A DNA stretch of 64,000 nucleotides from Streptomyces viridochromogenes (GTDB taxonomy: Bacteria; Actinomycetota; Actinomycetes; Streptomycetales; Streptomycetaceae). A program made the position numbers and the translations under genes. The notes under the pieces are model-generated. The model did not search any database. It was not told where the DNA came from and worked only from the letters and a program-made list of their open reading frames with translations. Of the stretch, positions 34,604 to 43,559 are shown piece after piece; the stretch's first letter is position 1; each line of letters begins with the position of its first letter. The stretch lies in assembly GCF_001270495.1 (NCBI RefSeq), contig NZ_LGUR01000129.1, positions 49,252-113,251 on the forward strand. Direction: 5' to 3'.

Positions 34604-35026
34604 GTGACACACGCGAACGACCTCACCGTCCAAGCGGCCGGCTGCGTCCTGTGGCGGCGCTCACCGAGCGACGGTGAGCTGGAGATATGCCTGATCCACC
34701 GGCCGAAATACGACGACTGGTCCCACCCCAAGGGCAAGCTGAAACGCGGCGAGGACCACCTGGCCGGTGCGCTGCGCGAGGTGGCGGAGGAGACAGGGCA
34801 CTCCGCCGAGCCCGGAGCCGAGCTGCCGACCCTGCGCTATCTGGCCAACGGCCGCCCCAAGGAGGTCCGCTACTGGGCGGCCGAGGCGGGCCCCGGCACC
34901 TTCACCCCGGGGACCGAGGTGGACCGCCTGCTGTGGCTCTCCCCCGCGGCCGCCCGGAGCCGCCTGACCCAGCCGAGGGACCGCTCGCTCGTGGACGCCC
35001 TGCTGGCGTCGCTGCGCCTGGCTTAG
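34604..35026 (+). CDS. Nudix hydrolase
   Basis: 140-aa Nudix-fold pyrophosphohydrolase. The Nudix box is complete: G(KLKRG)E(DHLAGAL)REVAEETGHSA, residues about 43-66, which binds Mg2+. It begins with the typical QAAGCVLWRR strand. A very good ribosome binding site (AGAAGGAGG) precedes GTG 34604. It follows ppk and the CHAD gene in the same direction, so removal of nucleotide or inositol pyrophosphates connected to polyphosphate metabolism is plausible. The substrate cannot be told from sequence. Confidence 0.9.
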   Translation: MTHANDLTVQAAGCVLWRRSPSDGELEICLIHRPKYDDWSHPKGKLKRGEDHLAGALREVAEETGHSAEPGAELPTLRYLANGRPKEVRYWAAEAGPGTFTPGTEVDRLLWLSPAAARSRLTQPRDRSLVDALLASLRLA

Positions 35027-35110
35027 TCCGCACCAACCCCCACAAAGCCTCGGAACGAACCCGTGTCCTCGACGTAAGCGTTCCGTGACCTCACCGCACC
35101 GTCCCCAGGG

Positions 35111-35154
35111 GTTCACCCCGCGTTCATTTACGGCCTTCGGCGCCTTCACCTGTT
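35111..35154 (+). promoter_or_regulatory. PHO boxes (PhoP sites) of pstS promoter
   Basis: Four 11-nt direct-repeat units in phase: GTTCACCCCGC (35111), GTTCATTTACG (35122), GCCTTCGGCGC (35133) and CTTCACCTGTT (35144). The first two fit the streptomycete PhoP consensus (GTTCACC-like) very well. TAATTT at about 35160 is a candidate -10 box. This is the expected phosphate-starvation control of pstSCAB. Confidence 0.85.
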
Positions 35155-35273
35155 CTGCCTAATTTCAGCCTTGCACGATGACGGACCGCGCCCACGGGGG
35201 GCCGGGCCCGCATCAACCATTCTTCGCACGCCGCCGAATTCAGGACGGCGGCTCCTGGAAGGAATTCCCTCAA

Positions 35274-36401
35274 GTGAAGCTTCAGCGCAAGAACCGGCGG
35301 GCTCTCGCTCTCGGCGCTCTCGCCGTCTCCGGCGCCCTGGCCCTCACGGCGTGCGGCTCCGACGACACCGGCAACAGCAACGGCGGCGACACCTCCGCCA
35401 GCGCCAACGCCGGCAACATCAAGTGTGACGACGCCTCGGGCCAGCTGCTCGCCGACGGGTCCTCCGCGCAGAAGAACGCGATCGACGCCTGGGTCAAGCA
35501 GTTCACCGCTGCCTGCAACGGCGTGCAGATCAACTACAAGGGCGGCGGCTCCGGCGCCGGTGTCACCGCGTTCACCCAGGGCCAGGTCGCCTTCGCCGGT
35601 TCCGACTCTGCGCTGGACGAGGAGGAGATCACCGCCTCCAAGAAGGTCTGCACCGGCGGTCAGGGCATCGACCTGCCGATGGTCGGCGGCCCGATCGCGG
35701 TCGGTTACAACGTTCCGGGTGTCGAGAACCTGGTCCTGGACGCGCCGACCCTCGCCAAGATCTTCAACGACAAGATCAAGAACTGGAACGACCCGGCGAT
35801 CGCGAAGCTGAACCCCGAGGCGAAGCTTCCCGACCTGAAGATCCAGGCCTTCCACCGCTCCGACGAGTCCGGCACCACGGACAACTTCACCAAGTACCTG
35901 ATCGCCACCGCCAAGTCCGAGTGGCCCTACGAGGGCGGCAAGGCCTGGCAGGCCAAGGGCGGCCAGTCCGCCGCCGGCTCCTCCGGTGTCGCCCAGCAGG
36001 TCAAGCAGACCTCCGGCGCCATCAGCTACATGGAGCTGTCGTACGCCAAGGACGGCATCGACGCGGTCCAGATCGACACCGGTGCCTCCGCCCCGGTCGA
36101 GGCCAACGTCGCCAACGCCACCAAGATGATCGCCGCCGCCAAGCGTGTCGGCACCGGCAAGGACATGGCGCTGGAGCTGGACTACGCCACCAAGGAAGAG
36201 GGCGCCTACCCGATCACCCTGGTGACGTACGAGATCGTCTGCGACAAGGGCAACAAGTCCGAGACCCTGCCCGGCACGAAGGCGTTCCTGCGCTACATCG
36301 CCTCCGAGGACGGCCAGAAGATCCTCACCGAGAACGACTACGCCCCGATGCCCGAGGAGATCATCTCCGAGGTCCGTACCACCATCGATGGCCTGAGCTG
36401 A
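35274..36401 (+). CDS. pstS: Phosphate-binding lipoprotein PstS
   Basis: 375-aa high-affinity phosphate-binding protein, lipid-anchored outside the membrane. Lipobox LTAC puts the acylated cysteine at residue 27, followed by an Asp/Ser/Asn-rich linker. Phosphate-site motifs are clear: DGSSAQKNAI near residue 63, GSGAGV, FAGSDSALD and HRSDESGTTDNF. The GTG start at 35274 follows GGAAGGA and gives a correct signal peptide; an upstream frame is not needed. First gene of pstSCAB behind PHO boxes. In streptomycetes it is strongly induced by phosphate starvation. Confidence 0.95.
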   Translation: MKLQRKNRRALALGALAVSGALALTACGSDDTGNSNGGDTSASANAGNIKCDDASGQLLADGSSAQKNAIDAWVKQFTAACNGVQINYKGGGSGAGVTAFTQGQVAFAGSDSALDEEEITASKKVCTGGQGIDLPMVGGPIAVGYNVPGVENLVLDAPTLAKIFNDKIKNWNDPAIAKLNPEAKLPDLKIQAFHRSDESGTTDNFTKYLIATAKSEWPYEGGKAWQAKGGQSAAGSSGVAQQVKQTSGAISYMELSYAKDGIDAVQIDTGASAPVEANVANATKMIAAAKRVGTGKDMALELDYATKEEGAYPITLVTYEIVCDKGNKSETLPGTKAFLRYIASEDGQKILTENDYAPMPEEIISEVRTTIDGLS

Positions 36402-36534
36402 CCTGAGTGCGGTCCGGTCCGGTGAAAACCCGGACCGGACCGCACCGTCCGGTGCACCGCCGCCCGGAGCCGTACCGCTACGGCTCCACCGAGCCGCCGC
36501 AGACCGCGAACGGCTCCGCAGACCGGAGAACCCG

Positions 36535-37542
36535 ATGGACATATCGACACAGAAGACTCAAGCTTCTCCCCCCATCCCACAGCCCACGGACGCCGAGCAG
36601 AAGCGCGCGGCCCGTGGCGCCACCCGGCCCGGTGACCGGGTCTTTCTCGCGCTCTCCCGCGGGTCCGGCATCTTCCTGCTGGTGATCATGGCCGCCATCG
36701 CGGTCTTCCTCACCTACCGGGCGAGCCTCGCGATCAGCAAGGACGAGGCGAACTTCCTCACCGCCTTCGAGTGGAACACCGGCACGATCCCGCCGAAGTT
36801 CGGCATCGCGGTCCTGGTCTACGGCACGATCGTCTCCTCGATCATCGCCATGGTCATCGCGGTCCCGATCGCCGTCGCCATCGCGCTGTTCATCACGCAC
36901 TACGCCCCGCGCAAGCTCGGCGGCCCCATCGCCTACGTGATCGACCTGCTCGCCGCGGTGCCGTCCATCGTGTACGGCCTGTGGGGCGCCCTGATCCTCG
37001 TACCGCAGATGGACGGCCTCTTCGGCTGGCTGGACAGGTACCTGGGCTGGACCGGCATCTTCTCCTGGGACGGCGGCCCCGCCCGTTCGATGCTGACCGT
37101 CGGCATCCTGCTCGCGATCATGATCCTGCCGATCATCACCAACGTGAGCCGCGAGGTCTTCCGCCAGGTCCCGCAGATGCAGGAGGAGGCGGCCCTGGCG
37201 CTCGGCGCCACCCGCTGGGAGGTCATCCGCATGTCGGTCCTCCCCTTCGGCCGCTCCGGCGTGATCTCCGCCTCGATGCTCGGCCTCGGCCGCGCCCTCG
37301 GCGAGACGATGGCCGTGGCCACCGTGCTCTCCCCCGACTTCGACATCCACGCCAGCCTGCTCAACGCGGGCGGCGGCACCTTCGCCCAGAACATCGCCAG
37401 CAAGTTCGGTGAGGCGTCCGAGTTCGGCCGTGACGCGCTGATCGCCTCCGGTCTGGTCCTGTTCGTCATCACCCTGCTGGTCAACGGCGCGGCCCGCGCG
37501 ATCATCGCCCGCCGCAAGGAGTACTCGGGGGCCAACGCATGA
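36535..37542 (+). CDS. pstC: Phosphate ABC permease PstC
   Basis: 335-aa inner-membrane subunit of the Pst importer with about six helices after a polar N-terminus (1-40). The ABC-permease EAA loop is present as EEAALALGATRWEVIRMSVLP, which contacts PstB. It lies 133 nt after pstS and overlaps pstA by 4 nt (ATGA). Length and motifs are those of PstC rather than PstA. Confidence 0.94.
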   Translation: MDISTQKTQASPPIPQPTDAEQKRAARGATRPGDRVFLALSRGSGIFLLVIMAAIAVFLTYRASLAISKDEANFLTAFEWNTGTIPPKFGIAVLVYGTIVSSIIAMVIAVPIAVAIALFITHYAPRKLGGPIAYVIDLLAAVPSIVYGLWGALILVPQMDGLFGWLDRYLGWTGIFSWDGGPARSMLTVGILLAIMILPIITNVSREVFRQVPQMQEEAALALGATRWEVIRMSVLPFGRSGVISASMLGLGRALGETMAVATVLSPDFDIHASLLNAGGGTFAQNIASKFGEASEFGRDALIASGLVLFVITLLVNGAARAIIARRKEYSGANA

Positions 37543-38600
37543 GCAACGCCGCCATTGCCGACAAGCGCCCCAGCACGCTGCAAGGCGCCCGTCTGCCCAA
37601 GTGGTCCCCGTACGCCATCGCCGGCGGCTCCGTCGCCGTCGCGATCGGCATCGGCCTGGCCGCCGGCCTGGACAGTCGCGTCCAGTGGGGCCTGATCGCC
37701 GGCCTCCTCTTCGTCTTCGGCACGTACGTCATCGCCGCCCGCGTCGAAGGCCGTCGCCAGGCCAAGGACCGGATCGCCACCTCGCTGGTCTGGGTGGCCT
37801 TCCTGCTCGCCGTCGTCCCGCTGGTCTCCCTGATCTGGGAGACCGTGCAGCGCGGTGTGAAGGTCCTCGACGTCTACTTCCTGACCCACTCCATGGGTGT
37901 GGTCGCCGACGCCGAGCCGGGCGGCGGTATCTACCACGCCATCCTCGGCACCCTGGAGCAGGTCGGCCTCGCCACCCTGATCGCCGCGCCGGTCGGTGTC
38001 CTCACCGCGATCTACCTCGTGGAGTACGGCCGCGGGAACCTCGCCCGGTCCATCACCTTCTTCGTCGACGTCATGACGGGTATCCCGTCGATCGTCGCGG
38101 GCTTGTTCATCCTCAGCCTCATGCTCATGCTGGAGATGCAGCCCTTCGGCTTCGCCGGCTCGTTGGCGCTCGCGATCCTGATGATGCCGGTGGTGGTCCG
38201 CTCCACGGAGGAGATGCTCAAGCTCGTCCCGAACGAGCTGCGTGAGGCCTCCCTGGCGCTCGGCGTCCCCAAGTGGCGCACCATCCTGAAGGTGGTCGTA
38301 CCGACCTCCATCGGCGGCATCACCACCGGCATCATGCTGGCGGTCGCCCGTATCACGGGTGAGACCGCGCCGGTGCTGCTGCTGGTGTTCGGCAACAGCT
38401 TCATCAACGCCAACCCGTTCGAGGGGGCGCAGGCGTCGCTGCCGCTGTACATCTACCAGCAGTGGGCGAACAGCGCCGGGTCGCCCGCCGCGTACGACCG
38501 TGCCTGGGCGGCATCGCTCACGCTGATCGCCTTCGTGATGCTCCTCAACCTGGTGGCCCGCGGGATCGCCCGCTGGAAGGCCCCGAAGACCGGTCGCTGA
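37539..38600 (+). CDS. pstA: Phosphate ABC permease PstA
   Basis: 353-aa second membrane subunit of the Pst importer, with about eight helices including two extra at the N-terminus (about 25-65). The EAA loop is REASLALGVPKWRTILKVVVP. The segment LEQVGLATLIAAPVGVLTAIYLVEYG is typical of PstA. It is translationally coupled to pstC. The 42-nt gap to pstB contains a ribosome binding site. Confidence 0.94.
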   Translation: MSNAAIADKRPSTLQGARLPKWSPYAIAGGSVAVAIGIGLAAGLDSRVQWGLIAGLLFVFGTYVIAARVEGRRQAKDRIATSLVWVAFLLAVVPLVSLIWETVQRGVKVLDVYFLTHSMGVVADAEPGGGIYHAILGTLEQVGLATLIAAPVGVLTAIYLVEYGRGNLARSITFFVDVMTGIPSIVAGLFILSLMLMLEMQPFGFAGSLALAILMMPVVVRSTEEMLKLVPNELREASLALGVPKWRTILKVVVPTSIGGITTGIMLAVARITGETAPVLLLVFGNSFINANPFEGAQASLPLYIYQQWANSAGSPAAYDRAWAASLTLIAFVMLLNLVARGIARWKAPKTGR

Positions 38601-38642
38601 CGCGGCCACAGCGACTGATCAGAATCTGGAAGTGAAGCAGAC

Positions 38643-39419
38643 ATGGCCAAGCGAATCGACGTAAGCGGGCTGACCGCCTACTACGGCTCCCACAAGGCGA
38701 TCGAAGACATCTCGATGACGGTCGAGCCGCGCTCGGTGACGGCCTTCATCGGCCCGTCCGGCTGCGGCAAGTCGACGTTCCTGCGCACGCTGAACCGTAT
38801 GCACGAGGTGACGTCGGGCGGCCGCGTGGAGGGCAAGGTCCTCCTGGACGACGAGGACCTGTACGGCCCCGGCATCGACCCGGTGTCGGTCCGTCGCGAG
38901 GTCGGCATGGTGTTCCAGCGCCCGAACCCCTTCCCGACGATGTCGATCTTCGACAACGTGGCGGCCGGCCTGCGCCTGAACGGCAACTACAAGAAGAGCG
39001 AGCTGCAGGACATCGTCGAGAAGTCCCTGAAGGGCGCGAACCTCTGGAACGAGGTCAAGGACCGCCTGAACAAGCCGGGCTCGGGCCTCTCCGGCGGCCA
39101 GCAGCAGCGTCTGTGCATCGCGCGCGCGATCGCGGTGGAGCCGAACGTCCTCCTCATGGACGAGCCCTGCTCGGCCCTCGACCCCATCTCCACCCTCGCC
39201 ATCGAGGACCTGATCGGCGAGCTGAAGGAACGCTTCACGATCGTCATCGTGACGCACAACATGCAGCAGGCGGCACGCGTCTCGGACCGTACGGCCTTCT
39301 TCAACCTCGCCGCCGTGGGCCAGCCCGGCAAGCTGATCGAGATCGACGACACGGAGCGCATCTTCTCCAACCCGTCGGTCCAGGCCACGGAGGACTACAT
39401 CTCCGGCCGCTTCGGCTGA
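38643..39419 (+). CDS. pstB: Phosphate ABC ATPase PstB
   Basis: 258-aa ATPase of the Pst importer: Walker [10 protein letters not shown]-loop VFQRPNPFP (a PstB hallmark), signature LSGGQQQRL, Walker B VLLMDEP, H-loop VTHNM. The end [23 protein letters not shown] is the usual PstB tail. It is last in pstSCAB. There is no phoU directly behind it, as in other streptomycetes where phoU sits elsewhere. Two hairpins follow the gene. Confidence 0.96.
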   Translation: MAKRIDVSGLTAYYGSHKAIEDISMTVEPRSVTAFIGPSGCGKSTFLRTLNRMHEVTSGGRVEGKVLLDDEDLYGPGIDPVSVRREVGMVFQRPNPFPTMSIFDNVAAGLRLNGNYKKSELQDIVEKSLKGANLWNEVKDRLNKPGSGLSGGQQQRLCIARAIAVEPNVLLMDEPCSALDPISTLAIEDLIGELKERFTIVIVTHNMQQAARVSDRTAFFNLAAVGQPGKLIEIDDTERIFSNPSVQATEDYISGRFG

Positions 39420-39426
39420 TGAACCC

Positions 39427-39500
39427 CTCGCGGTGCTGCATGGCGGTGCCACCGCGAGGCAGATAAAGGGCCCGCCCCCCGGCTCCCGGGGGGCGGGCCC
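39427..39500 (+). terminator. Double hairpin terminator of pstSCAB
   Basis: Two perfect inverted repeats: 39427-39436 with 39450-39459 (10 bp), then 39468-39482 with 39486-39500 (15 bp, 3-nt loop), followed by a T-rich GCACTGCTTTT. A strong transcription end. Confidence 0.85.
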
Positions 39501-39512
39501 GCACTGCTTTTC

Positions 39513-39783
39513 CAGCCCGTCCGGCGTCCGAGGACTGGGCCGTTACCGTCCCGATCTCCCACCAACCCACAGGGGCGACCCTTCCAGCCCGCCCGGCGTT
39601 CGAGGACAAGGCCACTACCGTCCCAAACCCCCACCCACCCGCAGAGGCAATCTCTCAGCCCGTCCGGCGTTTGAGGACGAGGCCGCAGGCCGATGGGGGT
39701 CCAGGGGGCGGAGCCCCCTGGCGGGGTGGAAGGGGCGGAGCCCCTTCAAGGGATGGGACGGGTAGGGGCGGCGGGGGCGAGGA
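39513..39783. repeat. Streptomycete CAGCCCGTCCGGCG repeat cassette
   Basis: This fills the gap between pstB and pit (39420-39811). A CAGCCCG(T/C)CCGGCGT unit starts at 39513, 39585 and 39656 (spacing 72 and 71 nt). The last one opens a 128-nt cassette with two GC hairpins (GGGGGCGGAGCCCCC and AAGGGGCGGAGCCCCTT) ending in GGGACGGGTAGGGGCGG. The same cassette occurs at 43728-43855. Confidence 0.8.
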
Positions 39784-39811
39784 AAACGCACCCCGCACAG
39801 CGAACGGCCGC

Positions 39812-40810
39812 CTACAGGAACGCCAGCTTCACAATCCCGAACGCCCCCGCCGCCACCACCGCGGCCGCAGGCATCGTGATGAACCACCCGAGGACAATGT
39901 TCTTGGCCACACCCCACCGCACGGCGTTCACCCGCTTCGTGGCCCCCACACCCATGATCGCGGACGTGATGACATGGGTCGTGGAAATCGGCGCCTTGAA
40001 CAGAAACGCCGTAGTGAACATGATCGACGCCCCCGTGGTCTCCGCAGCGAACCCCTGCGGCGGATCCAGCTCGATGATCTTCCGCCCCAGCGTCCGCATG
40101 ATCCGCCACCCGCCCGCGTACGTCCCCAGCGACAGCATCACGGCACACACGATCTTCACCCACACCGGAATCGGATCGCCGTAGTCCTCGACATCGGCGA
40201 TGACCAGCGCCATCACCACGATGCCCATCGTCTTCTGCGCGTCCTGCAGACCATGCCCGAGCGCCATCCCGGCCGCCGACACGGTCTGCGCGATCCGGAA
40301 GCCACGCTTGGCCTTGTGCGGATTGGCCCGCCGGAAGATCCACATGATCGCGGTCATCACGAGATAGCCCGCGCACAGCCCCACGACGGGCGACACGAAC
40401 ATCGGGATGACGACCTTCTCCAGGACCCCGCTCCAGTACACCGTGGTCCCCCCGGCCAGCGCCGCCCCCACCATGCCGCCGAACAGCGCATGCGAGGAGG
40501 AGGAGGGCAGCCCGAAGTACCAGGTGACGAGATTCCAGGTGATCGCGCCCACCAGGGCCGCGAACAGAATCCCCATCCCCTTCGAGCCCTCGGGTGTCTG
40601 GATCAGCCCCTCACTGACGGTCTTGGCGACCCCGGACCCCAGGAAGGCACCGCCGAGGTTCATCACCGCGGCCATCGCCAGCGCGGCCCGCGGCGTCAGC
40701 GCCCGCGTCGACACGGACGTCGCGATCGCGTTCGCCGAGTCGTGGAAGCCGTTGGTGTACGTGAAGAAGAGCGCGACCCCGATGGTCGCGACCAGCGCGA
40801 AGGTGTCCAT
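39812..40810 (-). CDS. Low-affinity inorganic phosphate transporter Pit
   Basis: 332-aa PiT-family symporter of metal-phosphate with protons. The duplicated family signature is visible as GFHDSANAIATSVSTRALTP near the N-terminus and APISTTHVITSAIMGVG near the C-terminus. About ten membrane helices are expected, with GLPSSSSHALFGG in the middle. It lies 9 nt after its DUF47 partner on the same strand, convergent to pstSCAB, so high- and low-affinity uptake sit side by side. It corresponds by position to pitH1 of S. coelicolor as I remember it. Confidence 0.94.
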   Translation of the reverse strand: MDTFALVATIGVALFFTYTNGFHDSANAIATSVSTRALTPRAALAMAAVMNLGGAFLGSGVAKTVSEGLIQTPEGSKGMGILFAALVGAITWNLVTWYFGLPSSSSHALFGGMVGAALAGGTTVYWSGVLEKVVIPMFVSPVVGLCAGYLVMTAIMWIFRRANPHKAKRGFRIAQTVSAAGMALGHGLQDAQKTMGIVVMALVIADVEDYGDPIPVWVKIVCAVMLSLGTYAGGWRIMRTLGRKIIELDPPQGFAAETTGASIMFTTAFLFKAPISTTHVITSAIMGVGATKRVNAVRWGVAKNIVLGWFITMPAAAVVAAGAFGIVKLAFL

Positions 40811-40819
40811 GGGCGGGTC

Positions 40820-41440
40820 TCAGGACTCCTTGACGGCGATGGTCTCCACCGTGTTCGCCACGTGCTCGAAGGCGTCCGCCGCTTCCTCCAGCACATCCAC
40901 GATCTGCTTGAGCTTGAGGACCTCGATCGCGTCGTACTTGCCGTTGAAGAGGTGGGCGAGAAGCTTGCGGTGTATCTGGTCGGCCTGGTTCTCGAGGCGG
41001 TTGACCTCGATCCAGTACTCCGTGAGGTTGTCCATCGTGCGCAGGTTCGGCATGGCCTCGGCCGTGAGCTCCGCGGCCCGCGCCAGCACCTCGATCTGCT
41101 GCTCGACGCCCTTGGGCAGTTCCTCGACGTTGTAGAGGACGACCAGGTCGACGGCCTCCTCCATGAAGTCCATGATGTCGTCGAGGCACGATGCGAGGTT
41201 GTAGATGTCCTCGCGGTCGAACGGCGTGATGAACGAGGAGTTCAGCTGGTGGAAGATCGCGTGCGTGGCGTCGTCACCTGCGTGTTCCGCGGCCCGCATA
41301 CGCTCTGCGATCTCGGCCCGGCCGGCGGTGTCCGCCCCGAGCAGTTCCATCAGGAGCTTCGAGCCCGTGACGATGTTGTCCGCGGATGCGGCGAACATGT
41401 CGTAGAAGCTCGTCTCCCGGGGGGTCAGACGAAATCGCAC
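40820..41440 (-). CDS. DUF47 PhoU-like Pit accessory protein
   Basis: 206-aa all-helical cytosolic protein of the DUF47/PhoU-like family, the usual partner of Pit transporters. Metal-binding acidic patches typical of the family are present: ERMRAAEHAGDDATHAI, TPFDREDIYNLASCLDDIMDFMEEAVD and NRLENQADQIHR. The GTG at 41440 gives the standard start MRFRLTPRE. It is first in a two-gene operon with pit. Regulation of Pit activity is inferred. Confidence 0.93.
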   Translation of the reverse strand: MRFRLTPRETSFYDMFAASADNIVTGSKLLMELLGADTAGRAEIAERMRAAEHAGDDATHAIFHQLNSSFITPFDREDIYNLASCLDDIMDFMEEAVDLVVLYNVEELPKGVEQQIEVLARAAELTAEAMPNLRTMDNLTEYWIEVNRLENQADQIHRKLLAHLFNGKYDAIEVLKLKQIVDVLEEAADAFEHVANTVETIAVKES

Positions 41441-41630
41441 GTGAGGGTCCTCAAGAAGGATCGGTTTCGGTCAGGCTGATGCTAGGCGCATCATCCGGCC
41501 ACGGCTAATGGGCCGTCCTCCAGTGTCGCCCATCAGGCACAGTGGTCGGCACGGGGGCTGCCCAGTGGTCCAGTCCAACGGCCGGTAGCGGTTCGGCCAC
41601 AGGGCCCTATACCCAGCAAAGTTCGGTACG

Positions 41631-41651
41631 ATATACCCAGTAGGGGTATAT
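41631..41651. promoter_or_regulatory. CsoR-type operator
   Basis: Near-perfect palindrome ATATACCC-AGTAG-GGGTATAT immediately upstream of csoR (27 nt from its ATG). It matches the TACCC...GGGTA form of CsoR sites. A second half-site (TATACCCAG) sits at 41609. Confidence 0.85.
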
Positions 41652-41677
41652 GAAGCGGTTTACGTCTGGAGGACGCG

Positions 41678-42082
41678 ATGACGACCACCGAGGCCGGCGC
41701 GGGTGCGCCCTCCGCCCCTGACGAGACCGTGGAGACAAGTGTCACGGGCGCCACGGATGCCACGGACGCCACCGACGTGGTGACGGACCACGACCGGGGC
41801 ATCCACGGCTACCACAAACAGAAGGACGAACACCTCAAGCGCCTGCGCCGTATCGAGGGCCAGATCCGCGGCCTGCAGCGCATGGTCGACGAGGACGTCT
41901 ACTGCATCGACATACTCACGCAGGTCTCCGCCTCCACCAAGGCCCTGCAGTCCTTCGCCCTGCAACTGCTGGAGGAGCACCTCCGGCACTGCGTCGCCGA
42001 CGCGGCCCTCAAGGGCGGTGCGGAGATCGACGCCAAGGTGGAGGAAGCGACGAAGGCGATCGGCCGACTGCTGCGCACCTGA
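41678..42082 (+). CDS. csoR: Copper-sensing repressor CsoR
   Basis: 134-aa Cu(I)-sensing repressor of the CsoR/RcnR family. The copper ligands are in the CsoR pattern: Cys76 (DVYCIDILTQ), His101 and Cys105 (EEHLRHCV). The core four-helix fold is KRLRRIEGQIRGLQRMV onward. A Thr/Asp-rich N-terminal tail (1-45) is common in streptomycetes. GGAGGA precedes ATG 41678. A matching operator lies just upstream, so it is autoregulated; its other targets (copper ATPase, chaperone) are outside the window. Confidence 0.94.
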   Translation: MTTTEAGAGAPSAPDETVETSVTGATDATDATDVVTDHDRGIHGYHKQKDEHLKRLRRIEGQIRGLQRMVDEDVYCIDILTQVSASTKALQSFALQLLEEHLRHCVADAALKGGAEIDAKVEEATKAIGRLLRT

Positions 42083-42106
42083 CGGCGACGCAACGCGGGG
42101 GCGGAC

Positions 42107-42283
42107 TCACTCCCCCTCCGTGTCCCGCTCCTCCGCGACCCTCAGCACCTCGTCGATGCTTTCCAGACTGAGCCGGTCCTCGCGGGCGGTCGAGGCCGCG
42201 ATGATGAGCTCTCCGCACAGCTCGATCTCGGCGAGGGCCACGTGGTCCTGAACTGCCGTACCGCCGACCGGAGCCACGTGCAT
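42107..42283 (-). CDS. Small conserved-type hypothetical protein, 58 aa
   Basis: 58-codon ORF, ATG 42283 with AGAGGTG directly upstream. It starts MHVAPVGGTAV and continues ALAEIELCGELIIAASTARE, DRLSLESIDEVLRVAEERD. It is acidic, with two predicted helices and one cysteine, and has the look of a streptomycete-conserved small protein. It is convergent to csoR with 25 nt between stops. I cannot assign a function. Confidence 0.7.
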   Translation of the reverse strand: MHVAPVGGTAVQDHVALAEIELCGELIIAASTAREDRLSLESIDEVLRVAEERDTEGE

Positions 42284-42393
42284 CACCTCTTCTCTGCCGT
42301 TACCGACTTCCTAGAGTAGGGAGCGGCCTACACACCGCGCATGGCACGGACGGGCTAGTTCTTGACGCCCGTCACGCACGCATACCCCGGCTC

Positions 42394-43236
42394 TCACTCC
42401 TCCGCGATCTTGCCCGCGTAGATGTCGTCGCCGTCCGGCAGCCGTACGTCGACGGGGGCCCCGAAGTCGTACAGCAGGGTCGTCGAGGCCACGGCGACGG
42501 CGTCCTTCTGCTGCCCGTTGACGAAGCTGAACCGATGCCGCACCTTCCGGATCCGCCCGTCCTCATCGAGGTACACGTCGAACGGAACCTCGCTGGTGGC
42601 GAACCCTTTCGCCGCTGCCGCAAGCGCTTCCGAGTTCCCCTCGGAAGCCTCCCGCGAGGCCACCACCAGATCAGCGGTCCCCCGGTAATGCCGCACCGCC
42701 GTACCGGCGACGTCCTCCTCGCCCACGTACGTCACCGTCCGCGCCCCGCGCAGCACCTCGGCCGCGGCGAACGGATCGGTCGCGCCACCGGTGACGAGGT
42801 TCCCGTCGGAGAGCGACCGCGTGTCGACCCGCACCCACTTGTCGGCGGGCACACCGGCACCCCGGTTCTTCATGAACAGCGCCCCAGGGGCAAGCAGCTC
42901 CATGATCGGCCGCTGCGCGGTGGCCCCGGCAGGATCCTGCGGCAGCAGGACCTTCAGCCGCCCCCGCTGCTTGCGGAAGTCGTACACACCCTCGCCCCGG
43001 ATGGTGACCCGGGTCCCCCCGGCGGCCATCTCCATGGACGTCCGGGCCTTGGAACTCCGGGCGCCGACCAGCGCGTCAGCGGCACGTCGAACGATCACCT
43101 CGGCATCCCCGTCACGCCCGTCCCCGACAGCGGCGCCGCTCTCCGCCACACACCCACTGCCCGCCAGACACACGCACAGGACCCCAGCCGCAACGCCCGC
43201 CCCACGCCACCGCCTGTGCTGCTGCCGCTCCGTCAT
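42394..43236 (-). CDS. Secreted lipoprotein, LppX/LprG-like
   Basis: 280-aa lipoprotein with a basic start (MTERQQHRRWRG), hydrophobic core and lipobox LAGSGC (cysteine 29). The mature part begins with helix VIVRRAADALVGARSSKART and alternates strands (VTIRGEGVYDFRKQRGRLKVLL...), in the style of LppX/LprAFG/LolA-like lipid-binding half-barrels. It ends LPDGDDIYAGKIAEE. A lipid or cell-wall ligand is inferred only. The ATG at 43236 gives the correct signal peptide; longer frames upstream do not. Confidence 0.82.
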   Translation of the reverse strand: MTERQQHRRWRGAGVAAGVLCVCLAGSGCVAESGAAVGDGRDGDAEVIVRRAADALVGARSSKARTSMEMAAGGTRVTIRGEGVYDFRKQRGRLKVLLPQDPAGATAQRPIMELLAPGALFMKNRGAGVPADKWVRVDTRSLSDGNLVTGGATDPFAAAEVLRGARTVTYVGEEDVAGTAVRHYRGTADLVVASREASEGNSEALAAAAKGFATSEVPFDVYLDEDGRIRKVRHRFSFVNGQQKDAVAVASTTLLYDFGAPVDVRLPDGDDIYAGKIAEE

Positions 43237-43362
43237 CGCCTGCCTACCCCCAGCCGGTACGTCCGTCACGGGCCCCCTGTCGTTCCGGTTAACGACGAGT
43301 AGGTGCCCCTCGTCACGCACGCGGAGGCGTCGCGCTTACTTGCCTTGGGTAACGTTGTGGCC

Positions 43363-43542
43363 GTGGCGCAGCAGGACGGACCAACCTCCCCCGCACATCC
43401 CGACGACCCCACGGAACACCGCACGACAACCGTGGAGAAGGGCCGCTTCTGCACGGCCCACTGCACCTGCGGCTGGCGGGGCCCAGCGAGACGCGCGCGC
43501 AGCCTGGCCCGAGCGGATGCGGAGGGGCACGTGCGTCTTTGA
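43363..43542 (+). CDS. Small Cys-His protein, 59 aa
   Basis: 59-codon ORF starting at GTG 43363. TAACGT at 43350-43355 is a fitting -10 box, so the mRNA is probably leaderless. The core FCTAHCTCGWRGPARRARSLARADAEGH has a C-x3-H-C-x-C cluster that could bind zinc or an Fe-S cluster, followed by a basic helix. It is divergent from the lipoprotein gene. Function unknown. Confidence 0.65.
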   Translation: MAQQDGPTSPAHPDDPTEHRTTTVEKGRFCTAHCTCGWRGPARRARSLARADAEGHVRL

Positions 43543-43559
43543 GACGACGCCGGCATTCT

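Noticed and set aside
36933..38609. Long open frame (558 codons) on minus strand
   Set aside because: Antisense to pstC/pstA, which have clear family motifs; the product has no sensible composition.
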